Position numbers and translations under genes: made by a program. From contig JAEWBN010000019.1 of assembly GCA_023391095.1 (NCBI GenBank), positions 73,149-137,148 on the forward strand: 64,000 nt of DNA. The letters run 5' to 3'. The notes under the pieces were generated by a model. The model was not told where the DNA came from, did not search any database, and was given only the letters and a program-made list of their open reading frames with translations. Numbering within the stretch: the first letter of the stretch is position 1; each line of letters starts with the position of its first letter. This document shows, one piece after another, positions 1 through 8,720 of the stretch. This DNA is from Pseudomonadota bacterium. Its GTDB lineage: Bacteria; Pseudomonadota; Alphaproteobacteria; Rhizobiales; Devosiaceae.

Positions 1-14
1 CTTCAGGCTGTGCC

Positions 15-761
15 ATGACCCTTCTTTCCGTCAATCTCAACGCCGTCGCCCAGTTGCGCAACCGCCGCGACCTGCCTTGGCCCAGCGTGACCGGGATTGC
101 CCGCGTCGTGCTTGATGCGGGCGCGAGCGGCATCACCGTGCATCCGCGCCCCGATGAGCGCCATATCCGGCGCAGTGATGTGCATGAGCTTGCAGCGCTC
201 CTGCGGGCCGAATATCCGCAGGCCGAATTCAATATCGAGGGCTATCCCAGCGAGGATTTCCTGGCGCTGGTCGAGCAGGTGGTGCCGCATCAAGTGACGC
301 TTGTGCCGGACGATCCGGCTCAGGCTACGTCCGACCATGGCTGGGATTTCGTGGGGCAGGCGGATTTGATCACCCGCGTCACGGCCCGGATCAAAGCCGG
401 TGGTATGCGTGTTTCGTTGTTCGCCGACCCCGACGCCGGTGTAGCGGGAATGGCGGCGGCCAAGGCGACTGGTGCGGACCGGGTCGAGCTGTTTACCGGA
501 CCCTATGGCGCCTGTTTTGCCGATTCGGTGCGCGCCGAGACCGAACTGGTCGCTTTGTCGGACACGTGTTCGGCAGCGCAGGCCCAAGGACTGGGTGTCA
601 ATGCCGGGCATGATCTGACGCTCGCCAACATACCGGCCTTTCAGCGGATGGTGCCTGGTGTGGCTGAGGTGTCCATCGGCCATGGAATCACTGCCGATGC
701 CCTTCTTTTAGGTTTTGCCGAGGCGACACGGCGCTACCTTGAGGCGCTTCAGCGCGGCTGA
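15..761 (+). CDS. pdxJ: Pyridoxine 5'-phosphate synthase PdxJ
   Basis: Cytoplasmic TIM-barrel enzyme of the DXP-dependent vitamin B6 pathway; it condenses 1-deoxy-xylulose 5-phosphate with 3-amino-2-oxopropyl phosphate to pyridoxine 5'-phosphate. The 248-aa product has the usual family length. It shows the N-terminal LSVNLNAVAQLRN segment, the GASGITVHPRPDERHIRR substrate loop near residues 38-55, VNAGHDL near 195 and the C-terminal phosphate-binding SIGHGI. The first strand reads VNLNAVA where many homologues have VNIDHVA, so it is a divergent subgroup but still recognisable. The gene is complete although it starts 15 bases into the window. No other B6 gene is in view. Confidence 0.93.
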   Translation: MTLLSVNLNAVAQLRNRRDLPWPSVTGIARVVLDAGASGITVHPRPDERHIRRSDVHELAALLRAEYPQAEFNIEGYPSEDFLALVEQVVPHQVTLVPDDPAQATSDHGWDFVGQADLITRVTARIKAGGMRVSLFADPDAGVAGMAAAKATGADRVELFTGPYGACFADSVRAETELVALSDTCSAAQAQGLGVNAGHDLTLANIPAFQRMVPGVAEVSIGHGITADALLLGFAEATRRYLEALQRG

Positions 762-861
762 ACCAATCGGTCCGACTGTTCCGATTTGCCGAACGATCCG
801 TCATCGGCGGGGCGATGATCCACTTTCACGGCTGCGCCAACGCGTAAGTACGGCAGGAAAT

Positions 862-900
862 CCCTTAAGCCACAAAAGGTTACATGATTGTGCCTTAGGG
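862..900. promoter_or_regulatory. Imperfect inverted repeat upstream of the FMN reductase
   Basis: CCCTTAAGCCACAA (862-875) faces TTGTGCCTTAGGG (888-900), an imperfect inverted repeat in the 241-base gap before the flavin reductase gene. It could be a regulator site or an RNA hairpin. Nothing else is recognisable in this gap except a strong ribosome binding site, AAGGAGGG, just before the next start. Confidence 0.3.
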
Positions 901-1002
901 AAGCTAGTGTCCCTCAAGGACAAAAAGGTGCGCTCTTGAGAAGTTTCGTGGCAGGCACATATATCGCCTCAGTTACGATTTGTTACTAAGGAGGGCATCG
1001 AA

Positions 1003-1593
1003 ATGTCCAAGCTCAAGATCGGCGTCATCATCTCGTCTACCCGTCCCACCCGCTTTGGCGAACTGCCGGCAAAGTGGATCCTCGACAAGGCCAACGAGCG
1101 TCCGGAAATCGAAGCGGAACTGGTCGACCTGCGCGACTTCAACCTGCCGTTTTTCGACGAAGTTGCCTCCAACGCCTGGGCTCCCTCGCAGAACCCGGAA
1201 GCCGTGCGCTGGCAGAAGAAGATCGGTGAGTTCGACGGCTTTATCTTCGTCGTGGCTGAATATAACCGCGCCATTACCGGCGCGCTGAAGAACGCCATCG
1301 ACCAGGCCTATGTCGAGTGGAACAAGAAGGCTTTCGGTGCCTTCGGTTACGGTAGCGTCGGTGGTGCCCGCGCCATCGAAAACCTGCGGACCATCGGCGT
1401 CGAGTTGCAGATGGTTTCGACCCGTTCTGCCGTTCACCTCGGTGGCGCAGACTTCTTTTCGGTGCATCCGGGCTTCGGCGGCACCAAGACCCTCAACGAC
1501 ATCGAGGGCTCGATCGGCCAGTCGGCAAACGACATGCTGGATCAGCTGATCTGGTGGGGCAACGCCACCAAGGCTGCCCGCTCGGCTCAGTAA
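1003..1593 (+). CDS. NAD(P)H-dependent FMN reductase family protein
   Basis: A 196-aa flavodoxin-fold oxidoreductase of the NADPH-dependent FMN reductase family (SsuE/ChrR-like), which uses NAD(P)H to reduce FMN, quinones or similar acceptors in the cytoplasm. The FMN phosphate loop reads IISSTRPTRFGELPAKW near residues 7-24. The second flavin-contact segment is AEYNRAITGALKNAIDQ near 85-101, followed by a Gly-rich GYGSVGGARA. The start is fixed by AAGGAGGG located 8-14 bases upstream. It is a single gene bounded by a terminator. The physiological substrate cannot be read from the sequence. Confidence 0.85.
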   Translation: MSKLKIGVIISSTRPTRFGELPAKWILDKANERPEIEAELVDLRDFNLPFFDEVASNAWAPSQNPEAVRWQKKIGEFDGFIFVVAEYNRAITGALKNAIDQAYVEWNKKAFGAFGYGSVGGARAIENLRTIGVELQMVSTRSAVHLGGADFFSVHPGFGGTKTLNDIEGSIGQSANDMLDQLIWWGNATKAARSAQ

Positions 1594-1629
1594 GCCCCGA
1601 AGACCTCCAAAGTTTTCTTTGCCTTTCGA

Positions 1630-1659
1630 AAAGGTCGTTCCGCAAGGAGCGGCCTTTTT
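1630..1659 (+). terminator. Rho-independent terminator after the FMN reductase gene
   Basis: The stem AAGGTCGTTCC / GGAGCGGCCTT with a GCAA loop is followed by a run of T residues, 37 bases after the stop codon. Confidence 0.85.
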
Positions 1660-1752
1660 GATTTTGAACCTGCTCTCGCAGTTTGAGTTGTATGTGACCG
1701 GGGGCGGGTGTATAGCGGCGCCCGCCTTGTAACAGCGAGAGCGCCACAGCTC

Positions 1753-3675
1753 ATGACGCAGACGAATGCGCCCGGTCCGCAGACCGGTGTCGTAGCGACC
1801 GAAAAGGCCAGCCACGAGAAATCCACTCTTCCGCTCCTGACCCTGGGAGCAATCGGTGTCGTTTATGGCGATATCGGCACGAGCCCCATCTATGCCTTCC
1901 GGCAGGCGACGCAGGTGCGCCCCGGCGTGGCTGCCAGTGACGTCGAGATATTGGGGCTGCTTTCCCTGATCGTCTGGGCCCTGACCCTGACGGTCGCGGT
2001 CAAATACGTGTTCTTCGTCACCCGTGCCGACAACAATGGGGAGGGTGGCACGCTCAGCCTGATGGCCCTGGCGCGCAAGACCTTCACAAACCCGCCCGCC
2101 TGGATCACTGTGCTCGGTGTGCTGGGCGCGGCGCTGTTTTTCGGCGATGCGATCATCACTCCCGCGATTTCGGTGCTTTCCGCCGTTGAGGGGCTCGATC
2201 TCGTGGCGCCTGGCATGGGCCGCTGGGTCGTTCCAATCACGTTGGTCATCATCCTCGGCATCTTTGCCGTGCAGCGGTTCGGGACCGCAAAAGTCTCCAT
2301 TGTCTTTGGTCCGATAACCGCCGTGTGGTTCCTGACCCTCGGGATTTCCGGCCTCGTGCACATCGTGGCCAATCCGGAGGTTCTCGCTGCGCTTAACCCA
2401 TTTCTGGGGCTGCAATTTCTGTTCACGCATGTCGGCATTGCCTTTGTCGTCATGGGCGCGATCTTTCTGGCCGTGACCGGTGCCGAGGCCCTTTATGTCG
2501 ATCTGGGGCATTTTGGCCGGAAGCCCATAGTCCTGGCGTGGTTCGGCCTCGTTTTTCCCTGCCTGCTCCTTAACTACTTCGGCCAGGGGGCCTTCGTTCT
2601 GGCGGCGGGGGTGGAGAATGTCGAAAGTCCTTTCTTTGAAATGCAGCCCGAATGGGCGCTGCTGCCCTTTGTGATCCTTGCCACCATGGCGACGATCATC
2701 GCCAGTCAGGCCGTGATCACCGGGACCTATAGCCTCACCCAGCAGGCCATCGCCCTCAACATGCTGCCGCGAATGGTGGTCCAGCATACGTCCGCGACCC
2801 AGAGCGGGCAGATCTATATGCCGCAGATCAACACCATGCTCATGGTCGGGGTGTTGGTGCTGGTGGCCATGTTCGGCAGTTCTGCTGCGCTTTCAAATGC
2901 TTATGGCATCGCCGTTTCCGGCGTGATGCTGGTGACGCTGGCTTTGCTGGTGGTCGTGATGTGGCGCAACTGGAAGTGGCATCCTGCTATCGTCGTCGGT
3001 TTCGGGGTCGTTTTTGCCATTATCGACGGCGCGTTCTTTGCCGCAAATGCCGCCAAGCTTTTCCAGGGTGGCTGGGTGCCCGCGGTCGTTGCGGCCTTGG
3101 TCGGGGTGCTGATGTGGAGCTGGATGGCGGGCCGGAAACGGCTGGCGGAAAAGACGCGGCGGGATGAGGTGCCGCTGGAGTTTCTGGTCAACAACCTGGC
3201 AAAGAAGAAGCCGACGACGGTGCCGGGGACGGCGATTTTCCTGACGTCGGATGTGGAGGGCGCACCGACGGCGTTGCTGCATTCGCTCAAGCATTACAAG
3301 GTCTTACACGAGCAGAACGTGATCCTCACGGTCCGCACTTCGACCTCGCCGCGGGTGCCGGATGATGAGAAGGTGACGATCGATGCCTATAACGAGTTGT
3401 TCTTCAGGGTGGTTGTGACCTTCGGCTTCATGGAAAGTCCCAATATTCCCAAGGCTTTAGCTTTGGCGCGGAAGCTGGGGTGGAAGTTCGACATCATGTC
3501 GACGTCGTTCTTCCTGTCGCGGCGTTCGTTGAAGCTGGGGCAGAAGGGCGGGGTCGTAAGGTTCTGGCAGGACAGGCTTTTTATCCGCCTGGCGCGCAAT
3601 GCCAGTGACGCGACCGAGTATTTCCATATTCCCACCGGGCGCGTGGTGGAGATCGGCACACAGGTTATCATCTGA
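1753..3675 (+). CDS. kup: Kup-family low-affinity potassium uptake protein
   Basis: Inner-membrane K+/H+ symporter of the KUP/HAK/KT family. The hallmark GVVYGDIGTSPIYAFRQ lies near residue 35. About 12 hydrophobic segments fill residues 30-460, and a hydrophilic C-terminal cytoplasmic region follows. From the ATG at 1753 the product is 640 aa, close to the family norm. An upstream in-frame GTG at 1708 would add 15 residues with no family similarity, so the ATG is preferred. The gene stands alone between a terminator and a hairpin shared with the convergent PAP2 gene. Confidence 0.93.
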   Translation: MTQTNAPGPQTGVVATEKASHEKSTLPLLTLGAIGVVYGDIGTSPIYAFRQATQVRPGVAASDVEILGLLSLIVWALTLTVAVKYVFFVTRADNNGEGGTLSLMALARKTFTNPPAWITVLGVLGAALFFGDAIITPAISVLSAVEGLDLVAPGMGRWVVPITLVIILGIFAVQRFGTAKVSIVFGPITAVWFLTLGISGLVHIVANPEVLAALNPFLGLQFLFTHVGIAFVVMGAIFLAVTGAEALYVDLGHFGRKPIVLAWFGLVFPCLLLNYFGQGAFVLAAGVENVESPFFEMQPEWALLPFVILATMATIIASQAVITGTYSLTQQAIALNMLPRMVVQHTSATQSGQIYMPQINTMLMVGVLVLVAMFGSSAALSNAYGIAVSGVMLVTLALLVVVMWRNWKWHPAIVVGFGVVFAIIDGAFFAANAAKLFQGGWVPAVVAALVGVLMWSWMAGRKRLAEKTRRDEVPLEFLVNNLAKKKPTTVPGTAIFLTSDVEGAPTALLHSLKHYKVLHEQNVILTVRTSTSPRVPDDEKVTIDAYNELFFRVVVTFGFMESPNIPKALALARKLGWKFDIMSTSFFLSRRSLKLGQKGGVVRFWQDRLFIRLARNASDATEYFHIPTGRVVEIGTQVII

Positions 3676-3698
3676 GGCGAATTGGTTGGCAGACTGTT

Positions 3699-3730
3699 GA
3701 CGTTGAGCCTTGCGTTAAGGGCTCAACGTC
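3699..3730. terminator. Hairpin between convergent kup and PAP2 genes
   Basis: A perfect 11-bp stem, GACGTTGAGCC / GGCTCAACGTC, with a 10-base loop sits between two convergent genes. There is no strong T-run on either side, so it may be a weak bidirectional terminator or an mRNA 3'-end stabiliser. Confidence 0.55.
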
Positions 3731-3756
3731 GCAGATCGGTCACTTGAGGTGAAAGC

Positions 3757-4872
3757 CTACTGGCTGCGCGCGAAAACCGGGGCTTCCTGCGGCTGCGGGA
3801 CGGGGGTGTGCCAGCGCAGGCGCGGCAGAACCGGCCAGAGTTTGCGCAGGGCCCAATAAAGACCGGTGACCACGACCAGCGAGACATAGCCGTCGATGGC
3901 GTAGTGCCAGCCGAGATAGACCGAGCTGAACTGGATGAGCGCCACATAGGCCCAAACGACGGAACCGAGCTTGCGGGAATACTCGCCGGCAAAAAGCGCG
4001 ATGACGGTGATCAGGGCGACGTGCATGGACGGGAAGGCGGAAATGCCCGAGCCCAGACCCAGTTGGCCGCTGGCGTGCAGGTACCAGAGATATTCCTGGA
4101 AGGTCGAGGCGGAGCCGGGCAGGTGGCTCGTCAGGGTCACGAAGGCGTTCTGGTCGGCAAAGCGGGCGACGTCGCCGGTGACGCGGCCGTAGTAGACGGG
4201 GCCAGCCGACAGGAACTGGCTGGCCAGCACCGTGCCAACCACGATCCAGCTGCCGAACCAGGTGAAGGCAAAGCGCAGGCGCACGGCATTGGTGCGCGGC
4301 GAGGTGACCACAAAATAGAGGACGAAGTAGCAGACGATGAACCAAAGCACGTTGTAGTTCATCTCGATGACGCGCAGGACCCATTCGTGCTTGGAGAAGC
4401 TGTAGAGCAGGTGGAACGGGTCGACGCCGAAATGGAGCATCTTGTCGATGTCGGCGTGCAGCTGATCGAGCGGAAAGCCTGCCCGTTCGGGGAACGAGGT
4501 CTTGATGGACGAAAAGGTGCTGGTGAAGAGCAGGCCGCCGGTCATCAGAAAGACCGTGCCGGCGATGTAGCGGGCCAGCCGGCGCGGCCAGAACATGGTG
4601 CGGTAGGCCAGGATCTTGCGACCGCTGGTGCGCATGGCGATGTGGATGGCGCCGATCGTGAAAACGAATAGCGGGCCGAAGATGCCGAAGTTGACGGACC
4701 ACTTGAAGGCGTAGGTGTCCAGCATGCCGAGCACGTCGTGGCCGGTGGCCACGACATATAGGGTGCCGACCAGAAAAAAGCTTCCGGTCATGATGTAAAG
4801 CGGCAAGTCACTGCGCAATGCCGAAAGAAATTCGGTCAGATAACGCTGCCTTGTGTGGCTGTGCTGAAGCAT
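3757..4872 (-). CDS. PAP2-superfamily integral membrane phosphatase/transferase
   Basis: A 371-aa polytopic membrane protein of the PAP2 C-terminal type (inositol-phosphorylceramide-synthase/AUR1-like). The conserved C-terminal motifs are SAFPSMHVAL (about 275-285) and YLGWHYAIDGYVS (about 318-330). Their His and Asp residues form the phosphotransfer site in this superfamily. Several long hydrophobic helices precede them. Family members transfer or hydrolyse phosphate or phospho-head groups of lipids. The actual lipid substrate is not determinable here. It is convergent with kup, and the OYE-family gene lies just upstream on the same strand. Confidence 0.8.
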   Translation of the reverse strand: MLQHSHTRQRYLTEFLSALRSDLPLYIMTGSFFLVGTLYVVATGHDVLGMLDTYAFKWSVNFGIFGPLFVFTIGAIHIAMRTSGRKILAYRTMFWPRRLARYIAGTVFLMTGGLLFTSTFSSIKTSFPERAGFPLDQLHADIDKMLHFGVDPFHLLYSFSKHEWVLRVIEMNYNVLWFIVCYFVLYFVVTSPRTNAVRLRFAFTWFGSWIVVGTVLASQFLSAGPVYYGRVTGDVARFADQNAFVTLTSHLPGSASTFQEYLWYLHASGQLGLGSGISAFPSMHVALITVIALFAGEYSRKLGSVVWAYVALIQFSSVYLGWHYAIDGYVSLVVVTGLYWALRKLWPVLPRLRWHTPVPQPQEAPVFARSQ

Positions 4873-4923
4873 TGATGGGCCCCCATTTGCTTCAGCACTA
4901 GCCTAACCTGCCTTAAAATTGGG

Positions 4924-6063
4924 TTAGGTGGACGGCGCAAAGCCATGCAAACCCATGGCCTTGTCATGCTCACGGACCCGGCGCGCCTGTATCGGGTAGA
5001 GCTCGTAGCTGGTGTCGCCCAATTGCGAGGCGGCATGGGCCGGCCAATTGGGATCGTCCAGCGCGCCGCGTGCCAGGGCGATGAAATCGGCTTCGCCCCG
5101 TTCCAGGATCGCTTCTGCCGACTCAACGTCGCTCAGCAGACCAACGGCCATGGTGGGGATATCGGCGCCATTGCGCACCGCGCTGGCGAAGGGAACCTGA
5201 TAGGCCGGGGCCGACGCGATACGGCCTTGCGCCAGGCCACCGCTTGAGCAGTCGATGGCGTCGACGCCGCGCGCCTTGAGTTCGCGCGCCAGCACCACAC
5301 TGTCCTCGACCTGCCAGCCTTCGGGGGTGTTGTCGCTGACCGAAAGGCGGACGAGGAGCGGTTTGTGCTCGGGCCACACGGCGCGGACGGCCTCGGTGAC
5401 TTCGAGCACCAGACGCATGCGGTTTTCGCGGCTGCCGCCATACTCGTCGGTGCGGTGATTGGAGAGGGGCGAGAGGAACTGGTTGAGCAGGTAGCCATGA
5501 GCTGCGTGGATTTCGACCGTTTCGAAGCCGGCCTGTTCGGCGCGCTGGGCAGCGGCGACGAAGCCGTCGATGACGCGGCGGATGCCAGCCTTGTCGAGTT
5601 CAGTCGGGACCTGGAAATCGGGATTGGCCGGATCATGGGACTCGGCGCTGGGCGCGACGGGCTGCCAATGCTCGAAGCCGACGGCGCGGCGCTGTTCTTC
5701 GGCGGCCAGTTGTTCGGGACCGGTCCAGGACACCGGGGTGGACGCCTTGCGCCCGGCATGGGCGAGCTGGATACCGGCCGCGGTGCCGTATTGATGGAGA
5801 AAGTCCACGATGCGGGCGAGCGGGGCGATGTGCTCATCCTTCCACAGGCCCAGATCGCCGTAGGAGATGCGGGCTTCGGGCAGGACGCCGGTGGCTTCGA
5901 GGATCACGAGGCCAAAGCCGCCCAGCGCGAAACGCCCCAAGTGAACCAGGTGCCAGTCATTGGCGAAACCGTCGATGGACGAATACTGGCACATGGGGGC
6001 GACGACAGTGCGGTTGCGGAGCGTGAGCCCGCGAAGCGTAGTGGACGATAGCAGCTTGGACAT
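4924..6063 (-). CDS. Old-yellow-enzyme family NADH:flavin oxidoreductase (YqjM/NamA-like)
   Basis: A 379-aa FMN-dependent TIM-barrel ene-reductase that uses NAD(P)H to reduce activated C=C bonds of enones or nitro compounds. The APMCQYSS segment near residue 22 carries the Cys typical of the YqjM subclass. HLGRFALGG and HAAHGYLLNQFLSP (His-Ala-Ala-His substrate motif, about 180) are followed by DEYGGSRENRMR, all classical OYE landmarks. ATG at 6063 is preceded by AGGAAG on the minus strand. An 18-base palindrome sits about 55 bases upstream of the start (6119-6136) and may be its operator. Confidence 0.9.
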   Translation of the reverse strand: MSKLLSSTTLRGLTLRNRTVVAPMCQYSSIDGFANDWHLVHLGRFALGGFGLVILEATGVLPEARISYGDLGLWKDEHIAPLARIVDFLHQYGTAAGIQLAHAGRKASTPVSWTGPEQLAAEEQRRAVGFEHWQPVAPSAESHDPANPDFQVPTELDKAGIRRVIDGFVAAAQRAEQAGFETVEIHAAHGYLLNQFLSPLSNHRTDEYGGSRENRMRLVLEVTEAVRAVWPEHKPLLVRLSVSDNTPEGWQVEDSVVLARELKARGVDAIDCSSGGLAQGRIASAPAYQVPFASAVRNGADIPTMAVGLLSDVESAEAILERGEADFIALARGALDDPNWPAHAASQLGDTSYELYPIQARRVREHDKAMGLHGFAPST

Positions 6064-6118
6064 TTGACTTCCTGAACGGGCGGCAGAGTATTGCCTCTTA
6101 CATGCGGGGTTTCTCTTC

Positions 6119-6136
6119 CATCGGCAAGTGCCGATG
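6119..6136. promoter_or_regulatory. Palindrome upstream of the OYE-family gene
   Basis: CATCGGCAAGTGCCGATG has perfect 8-bp arms around a 2-base centre, inside the 153-base gap upstream of the OYE gene. The short spacer suits a dimeric repressor site better than an RNA hairpin. The cognate regulator is unknown. Confidence 0.4.
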
Positions 6137-6216
6137 AAGGAATTCTGTCCGCGTGCCTGACGATGCGGGGGCCATGCTGGCTTTTCAGCAAATGGTTGGG
6201 CTGAGCCGGCGCGCCT

Positions 6217-6417
6217 TCAGCGCATGCCCAGCATGGTCTGTGCCTGGGCCCAGAGTTGGCTGGCGAGCTGCGGATTGAGCCAAACAAAAGCGACAACGCC
6301 GACGATGGCCGCGACCAGAACCAGGCCTATGACTTTCTTGAGCACCGAGAAAACCAGCCAGATGACGACGATGGCGCCAACGGCAAGGCCGATAAGGGTC
6401 AGGGAGTCATTGGGCAT
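6217..6417 (-). CDS. Small two-helix membrane protein, function unknown
   Basis: A 66-aa product with two adjacent hydrophobic stretches (about residues 8-24 and 30-46) separated by a short KK-containing turn, then an amphipathic tail. An AAGGA ribosome-binding-like sequence lies upstream of the ATG. It is divergent from xthA, with its start about 60 bases from that gene's start. I do not recognise the family. Compactness and clean transmembrane pattern support a real gene. Confidence 0.6.
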   Translation of the reverse strand: MPNDSLTLIGLAVGAIVVIWLVFSVLKKVIGLVLVAAIVGVVAFVWLNPQLASQLWAQAQTMLGMR

Positions 6418-6478
6418 GAAGCTGGTCCTTGGTTCGGGCGCGATGTGAACCGAAGCAGCCCTTCGCGGTTATTTGGTG

Positions 6479-7255
6479 ATGAAGATTGCCACTTTTAATG
6501 TCAACGGCATCAATGGGCGTCTGGGCTTGCTGCTCGACTGGCTGGGTGAGAGCCAGCCGGATGTGGTGTGCCTGCAGGAACTCAAGTGTCCCGACGAGCG
6601 CTTTCCGGAGGCTGCGCTTGAGCAAGCGGGCTATGGCGCGATCTGGTACGGCCAGAAGAGCTGGAACGGGGTGGCGCTGCTGGCGCGGGGCGCGGTGCCC
6701 GTGGAAACGCGGAAGGGGCTCAAGGCCGATGCCGAAGACAGCCAGTCGCGCTATATCGAAGGCGCGGTGAACGGGGTTCTGATCGGCTGCCTCTACCTGC
6801 CCAATGGCAATCCGGCGCCGGGGCCGAAGTTCGCCTACAAGCTGGCTTGGTTCGAGCGGCTCAAGGCGCATGCCGCAGAACTGATCGGCGCTGGGGTGCC
6901 GGCGGCGCTGGTCGGCGATTTCAATGTCATGCCGACCGATCTCGACGTCTATGCACCGGAGCGCTGGCGCGACGACGCGCTGTTCCGGCCGGAAGTGCGC
7001 GCGGCCTATGCAGAGCTTCTGGAACAGGGGTGGGTAGACGCCGTGCGCAAGCTGCATCCCGACGAGCGCATTTATACGTTCTGGAAATACTGGCGGAACG
7101 CCTTTGCGCGCGATGCGGGCCTGCGGATCGACCACCTGTTGCTGAGCCCGACGCTGGCGCCGCGACTCAAAGCGTGTGGAGTGGACCGCGATGTGCGCGG
7201 GAAAGAGGGGGCGAGTGACCACGCCCCCGTCTGGGTGACCCTGAAAAAGCGGTAG
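6479..7255 (+). CDS. xth: Exodeoxyribonuclease III
   Basis: Mg-dependent DNA repair nuclease of the ExoIII/AP-endonuclease family that cuts at abasic sites and degrades one strand 3' to 5'. The 258-aa product has all landmarks: MKIATFNVNGIN at the N-terminus, VVCLQELK with the metal-binding Glu, VGDFNVMPTDLDVY, LRIDHLLLS and GASDHAPVWVTL with the catalytic Asp-His pair. In-frame TTG and GTG codons lie 6 and 3 bases before the ATG; the ATG gives the canonical N-terminus and was chosen. Confidence 0.93.
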   Translation: MKIATFNVNGINGRLGLLLDWLGESQPDVVCLQELKCPDERFPEAALEQAGYGAIWYGQKSWNGVALLARGAVPVETRKGLKADAEDSQSRYIEGAVNGVLIGCLYLPNGNPAPGPKFAYKLAWFERLKAHAAELIGAGVPAALVGDFNVMPTDLDVYAPERWRDDALFRPEVRAAYAELLEQGWVDAVRKLHPDERIYTFWKYWRNAFARDAGLRIDHLLLSPTLAPRLKACGVDRDVRGKEGASDHAPVWVTLKKR

Positions 7256-7273
7256 TGTTTAGCCGGGGCCTAT

Positions 7274-7314
7274 CCGGAGATCTCGGGATGGGCGCTGGCC
7301 TTCGCCGGGGTGAC
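7274..7314. repeat. Intergenic palindromic repeat, copy 1
   Basis: Read on the minus strand this begins TGTCACCCCGGCGAAGGCC and ends GAGATCTCCGG. The same start and end appear in a second intergenic copy at 49090-49156. Such short GC-rich repeats are common between genes of alphaproteobacteria and are typically non-coding. Confidence 0.5.
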
Positions 7315-7331
7315 AGCCGGTGCGTGTGGGA

Positions 7332-8564
7332 TTAAGCGCGCTCTTCCCAGATCCTGGCCAGTTCGACGACGGTGCGCACGGCTTTGTCCATGTCCTGATG
7401 GCTGATCCATTCGAGCGGGGAGTGGAAGGCGTGGCCGCCGGCGAAGATATTGGGGCAGGGCAGGCCCATGAAGGAGAGGCGGGAGCCGTCGGTGCCGCCG
7501 CGAATGGAGCCGCGAACCGGCGTCATGCCGGCGCGGCGGATGGCTTCGACGGCGTTGTCGACGATCTCAGGATGCTGGTCGAGCACGACCTTCATGTTGC
7601 GATACTGTGCCTTGCGGGTCGCGGTGAAGGAGGACCCCGGGAAATCGGCCAGGACTTCGCGGGCAATGTCCTCGACTAGTCCGTGCTTCTTGACGAGGCC
7701 GGCATCGGTGAAGTCGCGGACGATGAACCGGATCGTGGCGCTGTCCATGGAGCCGGAAATATCGACCGGATGGACGAAGCCGTCGCGGCCCTCGGTGCCT
7801 TCGGGAGAAACGTCGCGGGGCAGGCGGGCGACGATATTCGAGGCGATCTTGATGGCGTTTTCCATGCGGTCCTTGGCAAAGCCAGGATGCATGGCGACCC
7901 CGGTGATCTCCAAAGTGAGGGCGTCGGCGGAAAAGGTTTCGTCCTCGATGGTGCCAGCGGTTTCGCCATCGAGCGTATAGGCAAAGCGCGCGCCGAGCTT
8001 TTCGAGATCGACCTTGTCGACGCCGCGGCCGATTTCCTCGTCGGTGGTGAAGAGAAGGCGGATGGTGCCGTGCTTGATGCTCGGATCGTTGAGAAGGATT
8101 TCCGCGGCGGTGATGATCTCGGCTATGCCGGCCTTGTCGTCGGCGCCGAGAAGGGTCGTGCCATCGGTGGTGATGAGGTCATTGCCGATCTGGTTGTCGA
8201 GCTCGGGATGTTCGGCGACGCGGATGACGCGACCGGAATTGCCCAGTGCGATATCGCCGCCGGCATAGTTGCGGTGGATTTTGGGACGCACATCGGTGCC
8301 GGTGAAATCGGGCGCCGTATCCATATGGGCGCAAAAGCAGATGACCGGGACGTCGGACTTGTCGGTATTGGCCGGGATGGTGGCATAGACATAGCCGTGT
8401 TCATCGAGATGGGCGTCGGCGATGCCGATTGCCTGCAGTTCCTCGACAAGGAGGCGGCCGAGATCCTTCTGCTTTTCGGTCGAGGGCTGGCTCAGCGAAT
8501 TGGGATCGGACTGGGTGTCGATGACGACATAGCGGAGGAAACGGTCGAGGACGGTATCGGGCAT
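7332..8564 (-). CDS. pepT: Peptidase T (tripeptide aminopeptidase)
   Basis: Cytoplasmic M20-family di-zinc aminopeptidase releasing the N-terminal residue of tripeptides; 410 aa, the expected length. Visible landmarks are RFLRYVVIDTQSD at the N-terminus, CAHMDTAPDF (first metal ligand and catalytic Asp, about residue 80), GADDKAGIAEI (bridging Asp), TTDEEIGRG (catalytic Glu and metal Glu, about 172-180) and AGGHAFHSPLEWI near the C-terminus. It is transcribed divergently from the tetR-ilvC pair, so the palindrome at 8653 lies in its upstream region as well. Confidence 0.92.
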   Translation of the reverse strand: MPDTVLDRFLRYVVIDTQSDPNSLSQPSTEKQKDLGRLLVEELQAIGIADAHLDEHGYVYATIPANTDKSDVPVICFCAHMDTAPDFTGTDVRPKIHRNYAGGDIALGNSGRVIRVAEHPELDNQIGNDLITTDGTTLLGADDKAGIAEIITAAEILLNDPSIKHGTIRLLFTTDEEIGRGVDKVDLEKLGARFAYTLDGETAGTIEDETFSADALTLEITGVAMHPGFAKDRMENAIKIASNIVARLPRDVSPEGTEGRDGFVHPVDISGSMDSATIRFIVRDFTDAGLVKKHGLVEDIAREVLADFPGSSFTATRKAQYRNMKVVLDQHPEIVDNAVEAIRRAGMTPVRGSIRGGTDGSRLSFMGLPCPNIFAGGHAFHSPLEWISHQDMDKAVRTVVELARIWEERA

Positions 8565-8652
8565 GGTGGCAATCCGGATGCGGGCAGTGTGGGGTGAGGC
8601 TTATGCTCTTTTGCCCGGCGGTGGAAGGAGACGAGAAAGCGCTTGATTAGAA

Positions 8653-8670
8653 CCGTACCGTACGGTACGG
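8653..8670. promoter_or_regulatory. Perfect 18-bp palindromic operator between pepT and tetR
   Basis: CCGTACCGTACGGTACGG is a perfect palindrome, itself built from repeated CCGTAC/GTACGG half-sites. It lies 51 bases before the start of the TetR-family gene and 89 bases before that of pepT. Position, symmetry and length fit an autoregulatory TetR-family operator. Confidence 0.6.
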
Positions 8671-8720
8671 CAATGGACGAATAGGCGACGATCCGTTCGC
8701 CAAATGCCGGAGGAGTTCCC

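Noticed and set aside
973..2787. 604-codon minus-strand open frame across the FMN reductase and kup
   Set aside because: It crosses a terminator and two well-supported genes, and its product lacks any recognisable domain; typical shadow frame of GC-rich DNA.
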